Positions 20,574-29,884 of a stretch of 57,974 bases of DNA are shown here, piece after piece. Numbering within the stretch: position 1 is the first letter of the stretch; the number at the start of each line of letters is the position of its first letter. A program made the translations under genes and the position numbers. Source of the DNA: an uncultured Alphaproteobacteria bacterium (GTDB lineage Bacteria; Pseudomonadota; Alphaproteobacteria; Rickettsiales; UBA1997); contig CAIZZE010000030.1 in the NCBI GenBank assembly GCA_903937405.1, positions 1-57,974 of the forward strand. The letters are read 5' to 3'. A model generated the notes under the pieces. That model did not search any database and had not been told where the DNA came from. It saw only the letters and a program-made list of their open reading frames with translations.

Positions 20574-23390
20574 TTACTCAATTCTTGCGAGATTGCGATA
20601 TTCGCTCCGCAAATTTTTTCCTGTTGCCAAATAACCATTTTCTTCGTCGCAAAAATATGCAAAAAGCCTCTCCAAACCTGCTTTTGCAGCGGAAGCTAAA
20701 ATTTGTATTTCTTCATTATTTTCACAAATGTTTTTAATTTCGCTAAGTGAAGATGCTGATAATTTCCAATAATTTAGGGAAGCAATTTTTTCTAAATCCA
20801 GTTTTTTTATTTCACCTTCAATAACGCCTTCAAGAAGCATCAATGCTGCAATTGTAAGTTGTGGATTTATGCCAGAAAACACTTCTTTTTTAGCTGGAAC
20901 TTGTCCGGTTTTATAATCAAAAATTGTAGCAAAGCCTTCTTCATCAATAATTACGCGATCAATTTTTCCGCGAATTGTAATCTGCGAAACCTTTAACTCT
21001 GCTGGAATTTCGACATGATTTTCTGAATTTAAAAACCTTTGATTTTCAATCACAAAATCAGCAAATATTTTTTCAAATTTTGACCACCAAATTAATTTAG
21101 ATTCATTCGATAAAAAATATTCTTCAAAAATTTTCTCTGCTTTTTTAATAAAATCTGACTGCTGCGGATTTTTTACAAATTCTTCCAAAGCTTTGTGAAT
21201 AAAGCTTCCAAACTCTGCATAAGAAGGCTCAAAATCAATTTTTTCTAATTCTTCCAGTTGTAGAATTTTTTTAGCATAAATGTCGTAAGGATCAGAAATT
21301 AATTTCGAAATGTCAGTTACCGAAATTTTTTTAGGACGAAATTCAATTTTAGGTTTGGGGTTTGGATCCTTAATTTGCCTGATTTGCGGGCTATTTAAAT
21401 TTTTTAACTGCGTAAAATATTTTTCTCCTAAATCAAGTTTTACTCCAATTTTCTGGCAAATGGTTTTGAATTTTAAGAGAAAAGGCGATTCAATTAAAAC
21501 CGCGCCATTCCTGCTTTTACAGCGAGTTAAAATTATTGATTCATTCGATAAATAATTACAAAAATCATAAGCATTTTGTCCGATTTTTTTTAAAGTTTTA
21601 TCAATTCCTAAATCTTTTTTTATCTTTTTTCCCAGCCAATTCTCCACCGCAATTTCAGGAAAATCTCCTTCGTTTAAGGAAGCTATAATTACTAAATCAA
21701 AATTTAACAAACGCGCTTCAATAGTTGATAAAATCTGGATTGGAGCTTTAGAATCTGATTTTTCAAAATAGCTAATTTGAGAAAATAAAGTTTTAAAAGT
21801 GGTAAGAATATTTTTTGGCTTAAGCGCGGTTTCGTTTTGTGATTTTAATTTTTCAAAGAATTCAAAAATTTCAACTTGAGCAGTTTCACCTTCAAGCAAT
21901 TGGTTCCAGGTTTTTTGACTAAGATTTTCAGCAGTTTCAATCAGGTTTTGTGATGTTAAAGCGAGTTGAGAATTTTGTTTTAAGGAAGAAATATTTTTAC
22001 AAAATTCGATGAAAAAATTATTTAAAATTTCTTCATTTTTTAATTTTTCTAAAATGCCAGAAATTCCTGAATCTGCACGATCTTGGCGCAAAATTTTGAT
22101 TTCAAAATCAGCCAAAAGATCAGAATTTTTTGAATAAAAACAAAAGGGATTTTTAAGAAGTGCCAGCAAATTATGCGAATTAAAATCGCTTTCGATTAAT
22201 TCCAGAATTAGCAGTAAAAAATTAACCAGATTGGAATTGAAAATACTTAAATTTCTGGTGTCGTTAAATGGTAATGAATTTTGTTCAAGCTCAAGTTTTA
22301 TAAGGTTTGCCAGCTTGTCATTATTTGTAATTACAGCCGCGGTTTTTTTGTTATTTAAAGCTTTGCGCAACGCTAATGAAATGATTTTAGCTTCTTCAAT
22401 TTCATTTTTTGCCTCAATTAATTGAAAGTTTTTTTCTAAATCGAGGGCAGTTTTTTTAATATCTAAATGCTGTGAAATTTCTTGCCATTTTGTAGTTTTT
22501 TCTGCCGGCAACATCACTAACGAAATTAGGTTTTGCCTAGTTTCATCGCTTAAAATAAATTTATCATTAGCAATTTTTTGAATTGTATTTTTATTAATTT
22601 CTAAAAATTCAGTTAAACAATTTAAGAAAAATTGTGGATGATTTTCTGTCTCATAATTTTCCGTAGTTGCGCCATGCAAAATAACGTAATTTTTTTTAGA
22701 AATTGCCTTAATTAATTTTTTGCTAAATGAGACACTTCCAGTTGATCCGGCAATAATTATTGGGGCTTTTGATCCATATTTTTCAAGCAAATAGACCAAT
22801 TTTTGAATTATGAAATTTTGGCTCGAAGAGCTGAAAAAAATATTTTTTTTGATTAATGAATTTTTAATTTGAACGTGAAAATCTTTTAAAAATTCCAGCG
22901 TTAATTGGCGATGGCGGGAAAGATTAGAATCATCAATTTCATCCAATATATTTAAATCAATTTCATCGCGCTCAATATCATCAAAAAGGCTTTGTAAATT
23001 AGTGGCAATTTTAAAGGCCTGATCAAATTCAAGATTGTCGCCAAAAATTGAGAGTTTTTGGATTTCTTTGGTTAGAAAGAAAAGATAGTCTAAGTTAGAT
23101 AAAGACTTGATTTGCAATAGTTCATCAATAATTTCTTTGGCTTCAACATTTGGTAAAAAGTCAAAAAAATCTTCATAAGAAATATCAGAAATTGCCTTAA
23201 TTTTTGGCAAAATTATATTGCTATTTTTGGCTAAAAATAATTCCCGAAATTCGCGACATGAACGGCGATTTGGCAAGAAGATTTTTACTTCCGAAATCTG
23301 GTCCGAAAAATTATTTTCAAGCCAGTCAAAAAGAGATCCGAAAAAATGATAATTTGCTGGAATGTTGAAAATATTGGGGTTATCTAGCAT
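20574..23390 (-). CDS. addB: Double-strand break repair protein AddB (PD-(D/E)XK nuclease/helicase-like)
   Basis: 938 aa. The N-terminal LPNRRSCREFRELFLAKN and the SDISYEDFF region match alphaproteobacterial AddB, an inactivated helicase-like half of AddAB. The C-terminal RecB-like nuclease carries GKIDRVIIDEEGFATIFDYK, with catalytic Asp and the D-x-K pair, followed by TGQVPAKKEVFSG. The complex resects double-strand ends for RecA loading. addA, usually adjacent in alphaproteobacteria, is not downstream; truA follows instead. The sequence is very Lys/Asn/Ile-rich, reflecting AT bias. Confidence 0.88.
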   Translation of the reverse strand: MLDNPNIFNIPANYHFFGSLFDWLENNFSDQISEVKIFLPNRRSCREFRELFLAKNSNIILPKIKAISDISYEDFFDFLPNVEAKEIIDELLQIKSLSNLDYLFFLTKEIQKLSIFGDNLEFDQAFKIATNLQSLFDDIERDEIDLNILDEIDDSNLSRHRQLTLEFLKDFHVQIKNSLIKKNIFFSSSSQNFIIQKLVYLLEKYGSKAPIIIAGSTGSVSFSKKLIKAISKKNYVILHGATTENYETENHPQFFLNCLTEFLEINKNTIQKIANDKFILSDETRQNLISLVMLPAEKTTKWQEISQHLDIKKTALDLEKNFQLIEAKNEIEEAKIISLALRKALNNKKTAAVITNNDKLANLIKLELEQNSLPFNDTRNLSIFNSNLVNFLLLILELIESDFNSHNLLALLKNPFCFYSKNSDLLADFEIKILRQDRADSGISGILEKLKNEEILNNFFIEFCKNISSLKQNSQLALTSQNLIETAENLSQKTWNQLLEGETAQVEIFEFFEKLKSQNETALKPKNILTTFKTLFSQISYFEKSDSKAPIQILSTIEARLLNFDLVIIASLNEGDFPEIAVENWLGKKIKKDLGIDKTLKKIGQNAYDFCNYLSNESIILTRCKSRNGAVLIESPFLLKFKTICQKIGVKLDLGEKYFTQLKNLNSPQIRQIKDPNPKPKIEFRPKKISVTDISKLISDPYDIYAKKILQLEELEKIDFEPSYAEFGSFIHKALEEFVKNPQQSDFIKKAEKIFEEYFLSNESKLIWWSKFEKIFADFVIENQRFLNSENHVEIPAELKVSQITIRGKIDRVIIDEEGFATIFDYKTGQVPAKKEVFSGINPQLTIAALMLLEGVIEGEIKKLDLEKIASLNYWKLSASSLSEIKNICENNEEIQILASAAKAGLERLFAYFCDEENGYLATGKNLRSEYRNLARIE

Positions 23391-23465
23391 TTTAGATTAT
23401 TAAATTAGCTTTGCTCACATTTTCAGAGCCTTTATTCAGATTCAATTTAAAAAAAAATTTTTGCG

Positions 23466-24740
23466 ATGAAAGTGATAGTTTTAGGTGCTGGCGTAATTGG
23501 TGTTACGAGTGCTTATTTTCTAGCCCGTGCCGGACATAAGGTGATTGTGCTTGAGAAGAATTCTTCCTCGGCTATGGGCTGCTCCTACGCCAATGGTGGA
23601 CAATTGAGTTATTCTCACATCGAAACTTGGGCGGCAAAAGCTTCATCATGGGCAATGTTGAAAGCGGCGTTTACTCCTGGGTCATTTTTGACGATTTCTG
23701 ATTTATTCGGTAAAAGATTTTTTAGTTGGGCTAATGAATTTTACAAAAATTCTTCGCTTAAAAAATCGCAGGAAAACAGTAAAAAACTATTCAAGATTTC
23801 ATCCTACAGTAAAAAGGTTTTAGAGCAGATTTTAGAAGAAGAAATAGACATCAAATTTGATTATAAAAAACAGGGTATTTTGCATTTTTACCACAATCCA
23901 ATAAAATTTGAATTAGCAATTAAAGAAGCAGAGTTTCACAACTCCATTGGTTGCAAAGCACAGATTTTAACTGCCGAAGAATGTGTTAAAAAAGAGCCGA
24001 CTTTGGTTCGCATTTTTGACGAAGGAAAATTATGTGGCGGTATTTTTTATGAGATGGATGCAAGCGGTAATTGTATGCTTTTCACCAAATCTTTGGAAAA
24101 AATCTGCCGCGAAAAATATGGCGTAGTTTTTGAATATGACGTTGATGTACGAAATATTTTTACCAATTACGAGAAGGTGACTGGCATCAATACCAGCAAA
24201 GGAGTTTTTGTTGCTAATAAATATGTTTATGCACTTGGCGCCTACGGAAACAAGCTTCTAACCGGAATTGGAATTAATGCCCAAATTTATCCGTTAAAAG
24301 GTTATAGCCTTTCAATCAATGCTGATGAAGAGTTTATTGCGCCAAACATGGCATTAACGGATACTGAAAATAAAATTGTTTATAGTCGTTTGGGTAATAT
24401 TTTTCGTGCAGCAGGCACTGTTGAAGTTTGTTGGTTAAAAAATAGTAAAAACAAAAAACACATTAATTTTTTGAAGAAAGCATTGTTTGCAACTTTTTCT
24501 GATTTTGGAAATTTTAATGAGATTCAGGATTGGTCAGGCTTTAGGCCATTTCGTCCAAGTTCAATTCCATTAATTTGCGAAGTTAAGAAATATGGGAATT
24601 TAGTTCTCAATGCAGGACATGGATCGCTGGGATGGACTTTGTCAGCTGCTTCGGGAAAGATTTTAACTGATGTAGTTTCGGGAAATAAAAATGAAGAATT
24701 TCAGTTTTTGGAAGATGAAGAAAAAGGAATTTATTCGTAA
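23466..24740 (+). CDS. dadA: D-amino acid dehydrogenase (DadA family, FAD)
   Basis: 424 aa. It oxidatively deaminates D-amino acids (typically D-alanine) with FAD, passing electrons to the quinone pool. The Rossmann motif VLGAGVIGVTSAYFLARAG is at residues 5-23. The DadA-specific CSYANGGQLSYSH follows, and the C-terminal WSGFRPFRPSSIPLI and NAGHGSLGWTLSAASG blocks are typical. It could feed D-Ala from peptidoglycan turnover into metabolism; an AmpD-type amidase is also in the window. It ends 2 bp from the convergent folC stop. Confidence 0.92.
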   Translation: MKVIVLGAGVIGVTSAYFLARAGHKVIVLEKNSSSAMGCSYANGGQLSYSHIETWAAKASSWAMLKAAFTPGSFLTISDLFGKRFFSWANEFYKNSSLKKSQENSKKLFKISSYSKKVLEQILEEEIDIKFDYKKQGILHFYHNPIKFELAIKEAEFHNSIGCKAQILTAEECVKKEPTLVRIFDEGKLCGGIFYEMDASGNCMLFTKSLEKICREKYGVVFEYDVDVRNIFTNYEKVTGINTSKGVFVANKYVYALGAYGNKLLTGIGINAQIYPLKGYSLSINADEEFIAPNMALTDTENKIVYSRLGNIFRAAGTVEVCWLKNSKNKKHINFLKKALFATFSDFGNFNEIQDWSGFRPFRPSSIPLICEVKKYGNLVLNAGHGSLGWTLSAASGKILTDVVSGNKNEEFQFLEDEEKGIYS

Positions 24741-24742
24741 TC

Positions 24743-26056
24743 TTAATTTATACCAAATTTTCTAACATCGCGCGCCAAATGCAAAGAACCGCAAATCACA
24801 ATTCGGCAAGGAGTAAAATTATTCATTTTGGCAATAAGATTAATCGCATCTAAAAGATCATCAGCTGTTAGAATTTTTATTCCTGATAATTCACCAATTT
24901 CTGCAATAACTTCAGCCTCTTCAGGATAAGGCTCGCCATCAACTCTTATCGCTACAATTTCTGCTACATTTTTAAATTTTTCTAAAAATTCTTTTCTGCA
25001 TTTTCCGCGACTAAATCCACAAATTACAAAAGTTTTTTTATCATTTTTTTCCAATATCCAACGCGCCAAAGAAAAAGCTCCGGCTTCGTTGTGAGCGCCA
25101 TCAATCCATATTTCACTTTCTGAATTTTTTAAAATTTTATTTAAATTATTTTCAATTTTTTCAATTCGACTTGGCCAAGAAACCGTTGAAATTGCTTGAG
25201 AAATATTCTCTTTTTTTACGGGAAATTTTTCACTAATTGCTAAAACCGTCGCAATCGCCGATGCGAAATTGATATATTGATGAGAGCCTAGCAGCGCTGG
25301 TTTTGGGAGGTTTTCAAAAATTAATTCGCCAAATCTTAAATCAAATTCACCACTTTCTTCATCGGCAATAATTTCAAAATTTTCATCGTAAAAATAAGTT
25401 AAAATATTTTGGTCGTGCGCCAAAATTTCAATTATTTCGCGCGCTTTTTTAGGTTGTGATGAAACAATTAGTGGCGTGTTGGGGCGCATGATCATTGATT
25501 TCTCAAGTGCAATTCTTTCAATTGAGTTTCCTAAATATTCAACATGGTCAAAAGAAATTGGCATTAAAACTGTTGCTAATTTTTTTTCTAAAATATTAGT
25601 CGAATCAATTCTGCCACCCATTCCGCATTCAATGATTAGAACATCTGCTGGCACTTTAGAAAAAGCCAAAAATGCGCCGATTGTAAAAGCTTCCATGAAG
25701 GTGAGGGGAGTGATTTGTGGCTCTTGAGCAGCGTGGATTCTGGTTTCTTCCATTACTTCAAATAAGAAAGAATCAGAAATTTTCTCATTTGCCAAAACAA
25801 TTCTTTCATTGCAATCATGCAAATGTGGCGAAGTGTAAATGTGAGTTTTGTAGCCAGCGTAAGTTAAAATTTTAGAAATTAATGAAACGGCAGAACCTTT
25901 GCCATTTGTGCCTGCAACGTGAATTACTGGTGGAAGTTTTTGATGGGGATTGTTAAGTTTTTTTAGAACGGTTTCCATTCTTTCAAAAACGGTTTCGTAA
26001 TCAACTTGGCGACGACCTAAAGTGCTTGGAATTGGCCAATGAGGAAGATAAACCAT
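24743..26056 (-). CDS. folC: Folylpolyglutamate synthase / dihydrofolate synthase
   Basis: 437 aa Mur-ligase-like enzyme that adds glutamate to dihydropteroate or folate. The P-loop is HVAGTNGKGSAVSLISKIL near residue 46. TSPHLHDCNERI, ECGMGGRIDSTN and the C-terminal IDGAHNEAGA are family hallmarks. The ATG start matches the typical N-terminus (LGRRQVDYETVFERM). accD, its frequent upstream partner in alphaproteobacteria, is absent; a palindromic element lies upstream. Confidence 0.94.
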   Translation of the reverse strand: MVYLPHWPIPSTLGRRQVDYETVFERMETVLKKLNNPHQKLPPVIHVAGTNGKGSAVSLISKILTYAGYKTHIYTSPHLHDCNERIVLANEKISDSFLFEVMEETRIHAAQEPQITPLTFMEAFTIGAFLAFSKVPADVLIIECGMGGRIDSTNILEKKLATVLMPISFDHVEYLGNSIERIALEKSMIMRPNTPLIVSSQPKKAREIIEILAHDQNILTYFYDENFEIIADEESGEFDLRFGELIFENLPKPALLGSHQYINFASAIATVLAISEKFPVKKENISQAISTVSWPSRIEKIENNLNKILKNSESEIWIDGAHNEAGAFSLARWILEKNDKKTFVICGFSRGKCRKEFLEKFKNVAEIVAIRVDGEPYPEEAEVIAEIGELSGIKILTADDLLDAINLIAKMNNFTPCRIVICGSLHLARDVRKFGIN

Positions 26057-26138
26057 TTTGAAATAAAAAATTGGGAGTTAAGAAAGTAAGTCTGATCGCA
26101 AATCTAAGGTAATTATGCTTTGATTCTCACAAAAAAAC

Positions 26139-26220
26139 TCGATGTCACCCTGAGCCTGTCGAAGGTTGATTCTAATGTCGAGATTAGAATCACCCTTCGA
26201 CAGGCTCAGGGTGACATCGA
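26139..26220. repeat. Palindromic element (GTCACCCTGAGCCTGTCGAAGG family)
   Basis: Two 38-nt inverted arms, 26139-26176 and 26183-26220, with one mismatch and a 6-nt centre. The core GTCACCCTGAGCC...GAAGG is a motif seen in dispersed repeats of many proteobacteria (general knowledge). Here GTCACCC faces outward on both ends. It lies between the divergent folC and porin genes, upstream of the porin start. Confidence 0.93.
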
Positions 26221-26263
26221 TTGTGTCTTAAGGAATAATTACCAAATCTAACTAATAATTAAT

Positions 26264-27712
26264 TTGAAAAAAATAAATCTAATCGCATCAATATTAATTT
26301 TCTTTCTTTCTTGTAAAATTGTTTTCGCTCAAACAATTCCGGAAGCAAAATTTACCAAACCAAATTTGCCGGTTTTTTTGGTAAATGGTTTCGTTGATTT
26401 TTCTGCTGCTTCCAGAAATCAGGCTGCAATTTTTGAACAAGAAATTCTTCCTAACGGCATTACAGATAATCGTTTAAGCAATGCTCAAGCCATTGGAAAT
26501 GACTCACAGTTTTTTTTCAAAAGCGGAATCATGACCGCAAATAAAGATAAATATGGCGCAGTTGCAAAGGTTGAATTTAACGTAAATTCCGATCGTAAAA
26601 ATGAAATGCCGAATCTCGATCAGGCATTTATTTATTCACAAAATTCATTTGGAAAATTTGAGCTGGGAAATAATCAGGCAGTAAATCAAAAAATGAAATC
26701 GGGTCCGGCACACTTTGCGCGCGGCGCTGGCGGCATTAACGGAAAATATTTAGAAAATGTAAATATGCCGATGCTGGCAAATTCTCCCACAACTGTTTGC
26801 TTGGGAACTAATTGTGCTAATGTAAAACTTCCTAGTTTTATCATGCTTGCGCAGTCGCCAATCGGACATGGCGGCGGGGCGCGCAGCTTTTATAATAATA
26901 GCGCTGATGCAGTACAAAATGATTTTAATAGTTTTAATCGCAGCAATTTTCGCGCTTTAAAAGATGATAGTTTTGATGGTGTTGAAGATGCGACAAAAAT
27001 TAATTATTATTCACCACGAATTGCTGGTTTGCAGCTTGGAATTAGCTATGCGCCGGATAGTGCGGATAGTGGAATTACTTCGACAAAATATTATAATGTT
27101 AATGGAATTCGTATAAAAAATATTATGAGTTTTGGAATTAATTATTCAGAAGATTTTGACAATTTAGGAGTTGAAATTTCAGCCACTGCTGAAAGAGGAA
27201 AAATGCAAAATTCACAATCTTCAATTGGCGTTGAGCGCTCTGATTTAGAGGCTTATGATCTTGGTGCAACTTTCAGTTACTTTGGCTTTAATTTTGGTGC
27301 TTCTTATGGTTCGTGGGGAAAATCGATGCAGCCAAAAAATGGAATTTATTCATGCGATTATAATTCTTCCGAAACTTTGCTCTTGCAAACTTGTGCAACA
27401 AATGTCAGAAAATTCCAGGATCCACATTATTACACAGCTGGAATTGCTTATGCATTCGGACCGATTGCTGCAAGTATCACCGGCATAAAAAGTAAGTTCC
27501 AAGAAAATAGTTACGAAGCGATTTCGCTAGGGGTTGACTATAAGCTTTCACGAGCTTTGATGCCTTATGTTGAAATTACGAAGTTTGCATTTAAATCTAA
27601 TCAGCCAAAGTCATCGGATATAATTAATCAGTACGCGATTACAAGTAATCAAAGACAAATCAAAAATAATCAGGGTTACATTTTGTTAACCGGAATTTCA
27701 ATTTCATTTTAA
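26264..27712 (+). CDS. Outer membrane porin (alphaproteobacterial type)
   Basis: 482 aa. TTG start, with AAAAAATAAAT directly following. The signal peptide is residues 1-22, ending KIVFA before Q. The mature protein has alternating beta-strand patterns, an early VNGFVDFSAASRNQA strand, the FGKFELGNNQAVNQKM segment typical of general porins, and a C-terminal aromatic residue (LLTGISISF) expected for BamA recognition. It probably forms a trimeric diffusion channel. The segment around TVCLGTNCANVKLPS could be a surface loop with a disulfide. The specific solute is unknown. virB11 follows after 7 bp, an odd operon partner. Confidence 0.85.
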   Translation: MKKINLIASILIFFLSCKIVFAQTIPEAKFTKPNLPVFLVNGFVDFSAASRNQAAIFEQEILPNGITDNRLSNAQAIGNDSQFFFKSGIMTANKDKYGAVAKVEFNVNSDRKNEMPNLDQAFIYSQNSFGKFELGNNQAVNQKMKSGPAHFARGAGGINGKYLENVNMPMLANSPTTVCLGTNCANVKLPSFIMLAQSPIGHGGGARSFYNNSADAVQNDFNSFNRSNFRALKDDSFDGVEDATKINYYSPRIAGLQLGISYAPDSADSGITSTKYYNVNGIRIKNIMSFGINYSEDFDNLGVEISATAERGKMQNSQSSIGVERSDLEAYDLGATFSYFGFNFGASYGSWGKSMQPKNGIYSCDYNSSETLLLQTCATNVRKFQDPHYYTAGIAYAFGPIAASITGIKSKFQENSYEAISLGVDYKLSRALMPYVEITKFAFKSNQPKSSDIINQYAITSNQRQIKNNQGYILLTGISISF

Positions 27713-27719
27713 GTTTTAA

Positions 27720-28754
27720 ATGAGCGTAGCAGCATTAGACTCGTATCTACTACCCTTAAAGCAAATTCTCGAACGTGATGGCGTTAATGAAGTTTCTATA
27801 AACCGTCCTCACGAAGTATGGATTGAGCTTAAAGGTGACATGATTCGCGAAGAGTTACCAACCTTCGATTTAGAGCATTTAAAATCTCTTGGAAGGCTAG
27901 TTGCTCAAGCCACAGAACAAAGATTAAGCGAAGAAGAACCACTTCTTTCCGCTACACTTCCAAATGGATATCGTATCCAGATTGTTTTTCCTCCAGCTTG
28001 CGAACAAGGTTCGGTCGTTATTTCAATTCGTAAACCATCAAGCTTGAAATGGAGTTTGGAAGATTATGATAAAATGGGCATGTTTGATTCAACTTCAGTT
28101 GGTGAAGTTGAAGATAAAAATGATTTAATTTTAGCAAAACTTCTTAAACTGAATCGCATTAAAGATTTCTTACACCGCGCGGTTTTATACAAAAAAAATA
28201 TTATCATTTCCGGCGGTACTTCAACTGGTAAAACTACATTTACCAACGCCGTTATTCGCTCAATTCCCCATGAAGAAAGATTAATCACGGTAGAAGATGC
28301 TCGCGAGGTTGATTTAAGTTCACATCCAAATCGCGTGCATTTGATTGCATCAAAAGGCGGACAAGGTCGTTCAAAAGTTACAACGCAAGATTTGATTGAA
28401 GCTTGTTTGCGTTTGCGTCCAGAAAGAATTATCGTGGGTGAGTTACGCGGTTCGGAAGCATTCAGTTTTCTTCGCGCTATTAACACTGGTCACCCGGGAT
28501 CAATTTCTACTCTTCACGCGGATACTCCAAAAATGGCAATTGAACAGCTAAAAATGATGGTAATGCAAGCTGGCCTTGGAATGACACCAACTGAAATTAC
28601 ATCTTATATCAAAAACGTAGTTGATATTGTTGTGCAGTTGAAGCGCGGTGGAAAAGGACGGCGTTATATTTCAGAAGTTTATTTTCGCGCTATTCATAAT
28701 AATCCTTCTAATGCTGAAGCTGGCCATCAGCTTCCAGAGCCACCTCACGCATAA
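27720..28754 (+). CDS. virB11: Type IV secretion system ATPase VirB11
   Basis: 344 aa hexameric traffic ATPase that energises substrate translocation and pilus assembly at the inner membrane. The N-terminal domain has GVNEVSINRPHEVWIE. The Walker A motif GGTSTGKTT is at residues 165-173. Then come VEDAREVDL, RIIVGELRGSEAFSFLRAINTGHPG and STLHAD. The RAINTGHPGSISTLHAD order is the VirB11 rather than PilT signature. No other virB gene is present here. In Rickettsiales virB genes are split into several clusters (established), which fits this isolated position. Confidence 0.94.
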   Translation: MSVAALDSYLLPLKQILERDGVNEVSINRPHEVWIELKGDMIREELPTFDLEHLKSLGRLVAQATEQRLSEEEPLLSATLPNGYRIQIVFPPACEQGSVVISIRKPSSLKWSLEDYDKMGMFDSTSVGEVEDKNDLILAKLLKLNRIKDFLHRAVLYKKNIIISGGTSTGKTTFTNAVIRSIPHEERLITVEDAREVDLSSHPNRVHLIASKGGQGRSKVTTQDLIEACLRLRPERIIVGELRGSEAFSFLRAINTGHPGSISTLHADTPKMAIEQLKMMVMQAGLGMTPTEITSYIKNVVDIVVQLKRGGKGRRYISEVYFRAIHNNPSNAEAGHQLPEPPHA

Positions 28755-28780
28755 TCATTAACTAAAATAAATATTTTTAA

Positions 28781-29812
28781 ATGTCTCGTAGTCGTTTTTT
28801 TAATAAGAAGTTCGAATTTTTAACTTTAGCACAAATCCTTGAAATTACTGGGGCAACAGCACTTGCAGAAAGTGATTTAACTAAAAAAGTTTTTGATATT
28901 TCTACGCTGGATAAAGCTGATGAAGAAAAAATTTCATTCATAAATGCCGCTCAATATTTAGATAAATTTTTAGCCTCAAAAGCTGGTTTTTGTTTTGCTG
29001 AAGAAAAATTCGCCAGCAAAGCGCCGCAAGGAATGACGGTGCTAACTCATAAAAATCCCTATTTTGCTTACGCGCAAATTGCCCAAACTTTTTATGAAGA
29101 AAAAATGCCAGAATTTGACGGACAAAAACTAATTCATCCAGAAGCTAAAATTGGTGAAGGAACAAGAATCGCGCCAAATGCTTATGTAGGAAAAAATGTT
29201 GAAATCGGTAAAAACTGTTTTATAGGTCCAAGCGCTTCAGTGCTGGATGGATGTATAATCGGTGACAATACTATTATCAATGCTGGAGCGGTAATTTCTT
29301 TTGCTCAAATCGGTTCAAATTGTATAATTTATAATGGAGCGAAAATCGGTCAGGATGGTTTTGGTTTTGCTCATAATGCTGGAGTTAATCATAAAATTAT
29401 TCAGCTAGGAATTGTGAAAATCGGCAATTTTGTTGAGATTGGCGCTAATAGCTGCGTTGATCGCGGCGCAATTGAAAATACTGAAATTGGTGATGGAACT
29501 AAAATTGACAACCAAGTGCAAATTGGTCATAATGTTATTATCGCTCGCGGCACTGTAATTGCTGGCTGTACCGCAATTGCCGGAAGTACCAAAATTGGTA
29601 ATTTTGTACAAATTGGCGGCGGAAGCAATATTTCAGGACATATTGAAGTTAAAGACGGCGCCAAAGTTGCTGGCATGACTGGTGTTATACGTAATGTTGA
29701 GTCGATGCAAACTGTTGCTGGAATTCCATCGGTGCCAATTAAAAAATGGCATCGAATGAATAGTTTGTTGCTAAAAATGACCGAGCTTAAAGGTAAGCAA
29801 GAAGATAATTAA
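28781..29812 (+). CDS. lpxD: UDP-3-O-acylglucosamine N-acyltransferase LpxD
   Basis: 343 aa. It adds the second acyl chain in lipid A synthesis, so the cell makes (or made) LPS. The N-terminal uridine-binding domain (residues ~10-100) is followed by a left-handed beta-helix of hexapeptide repeats (~115-300, such as IGEGTRIAPNAYVGKNVEIG). QDGFGFAHNAG and the catalytic-His region DNQVQIGHNV are visible. The C-terminus has GIPSVPIKKWHRMNSLL. It lies outside the usual bamA-lpxD-fabZ-lpxA cluster. Confidence 0.95.
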   Translation: MSRSRFFNKKFEFLTLAQILEITGATALAESDLTKKVFDISTLDKADEEKISFINAAQYLDKFLASKAGFCFAEEKFASKAPQGMTVLTHKNPYFAYAQIAQTFYEEKMPEFDGQKLIHPEAKIGEGTRIAPNAYVGKNVEIGKNCFIGPSASVLDGCIIGDNTIINAGAVISFAQIGSNCIIYNGAKIGQDGFGFAHNAGVNHKIIQLGIVKIGNFVEIGANSCVDRGAIENTEIGDGTKIDNQVQIGHNVIIARGTVIAGCTAIAGSTKIGNFVQIGGGSNISGHIEVKDGAKVAGMTGVIRNVESMQTVAGIPSVPIKKWHRMNSLLLKMTELKGKQEDN

Positions 29813-29845
29813 GTAGCTGAAGCAGATTTATTTCTATCTTTCTGC

Positions 29846-29873
29846 CGTCATCCTGAACTTGATTCAGGATCTA
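29846..29873. repeat. Single REP-like hairpin (GTCATCCTGAAC family) between convergent genes
   Basis: CGTCATCCTGAACTTGATTC begins at 29846. ATCCTGAA (29850-29857) pairs with TTCAGGAT (29863-29870) around a 5-nt loop. It is a half copy of the paired element at 34065-34162. Located between the lpxD and ABC-F stops, it could double as a bidirectional terminator. Confidence 0.8.
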
Positions 29874-29884
29874 GCATGAATATT

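Noticed and set aside
28064-28486. 140-aa minus-strand ORF inside virB11
   Set aside because: It is a shadow of the strongly conserved virB11 frame, with no independent support.
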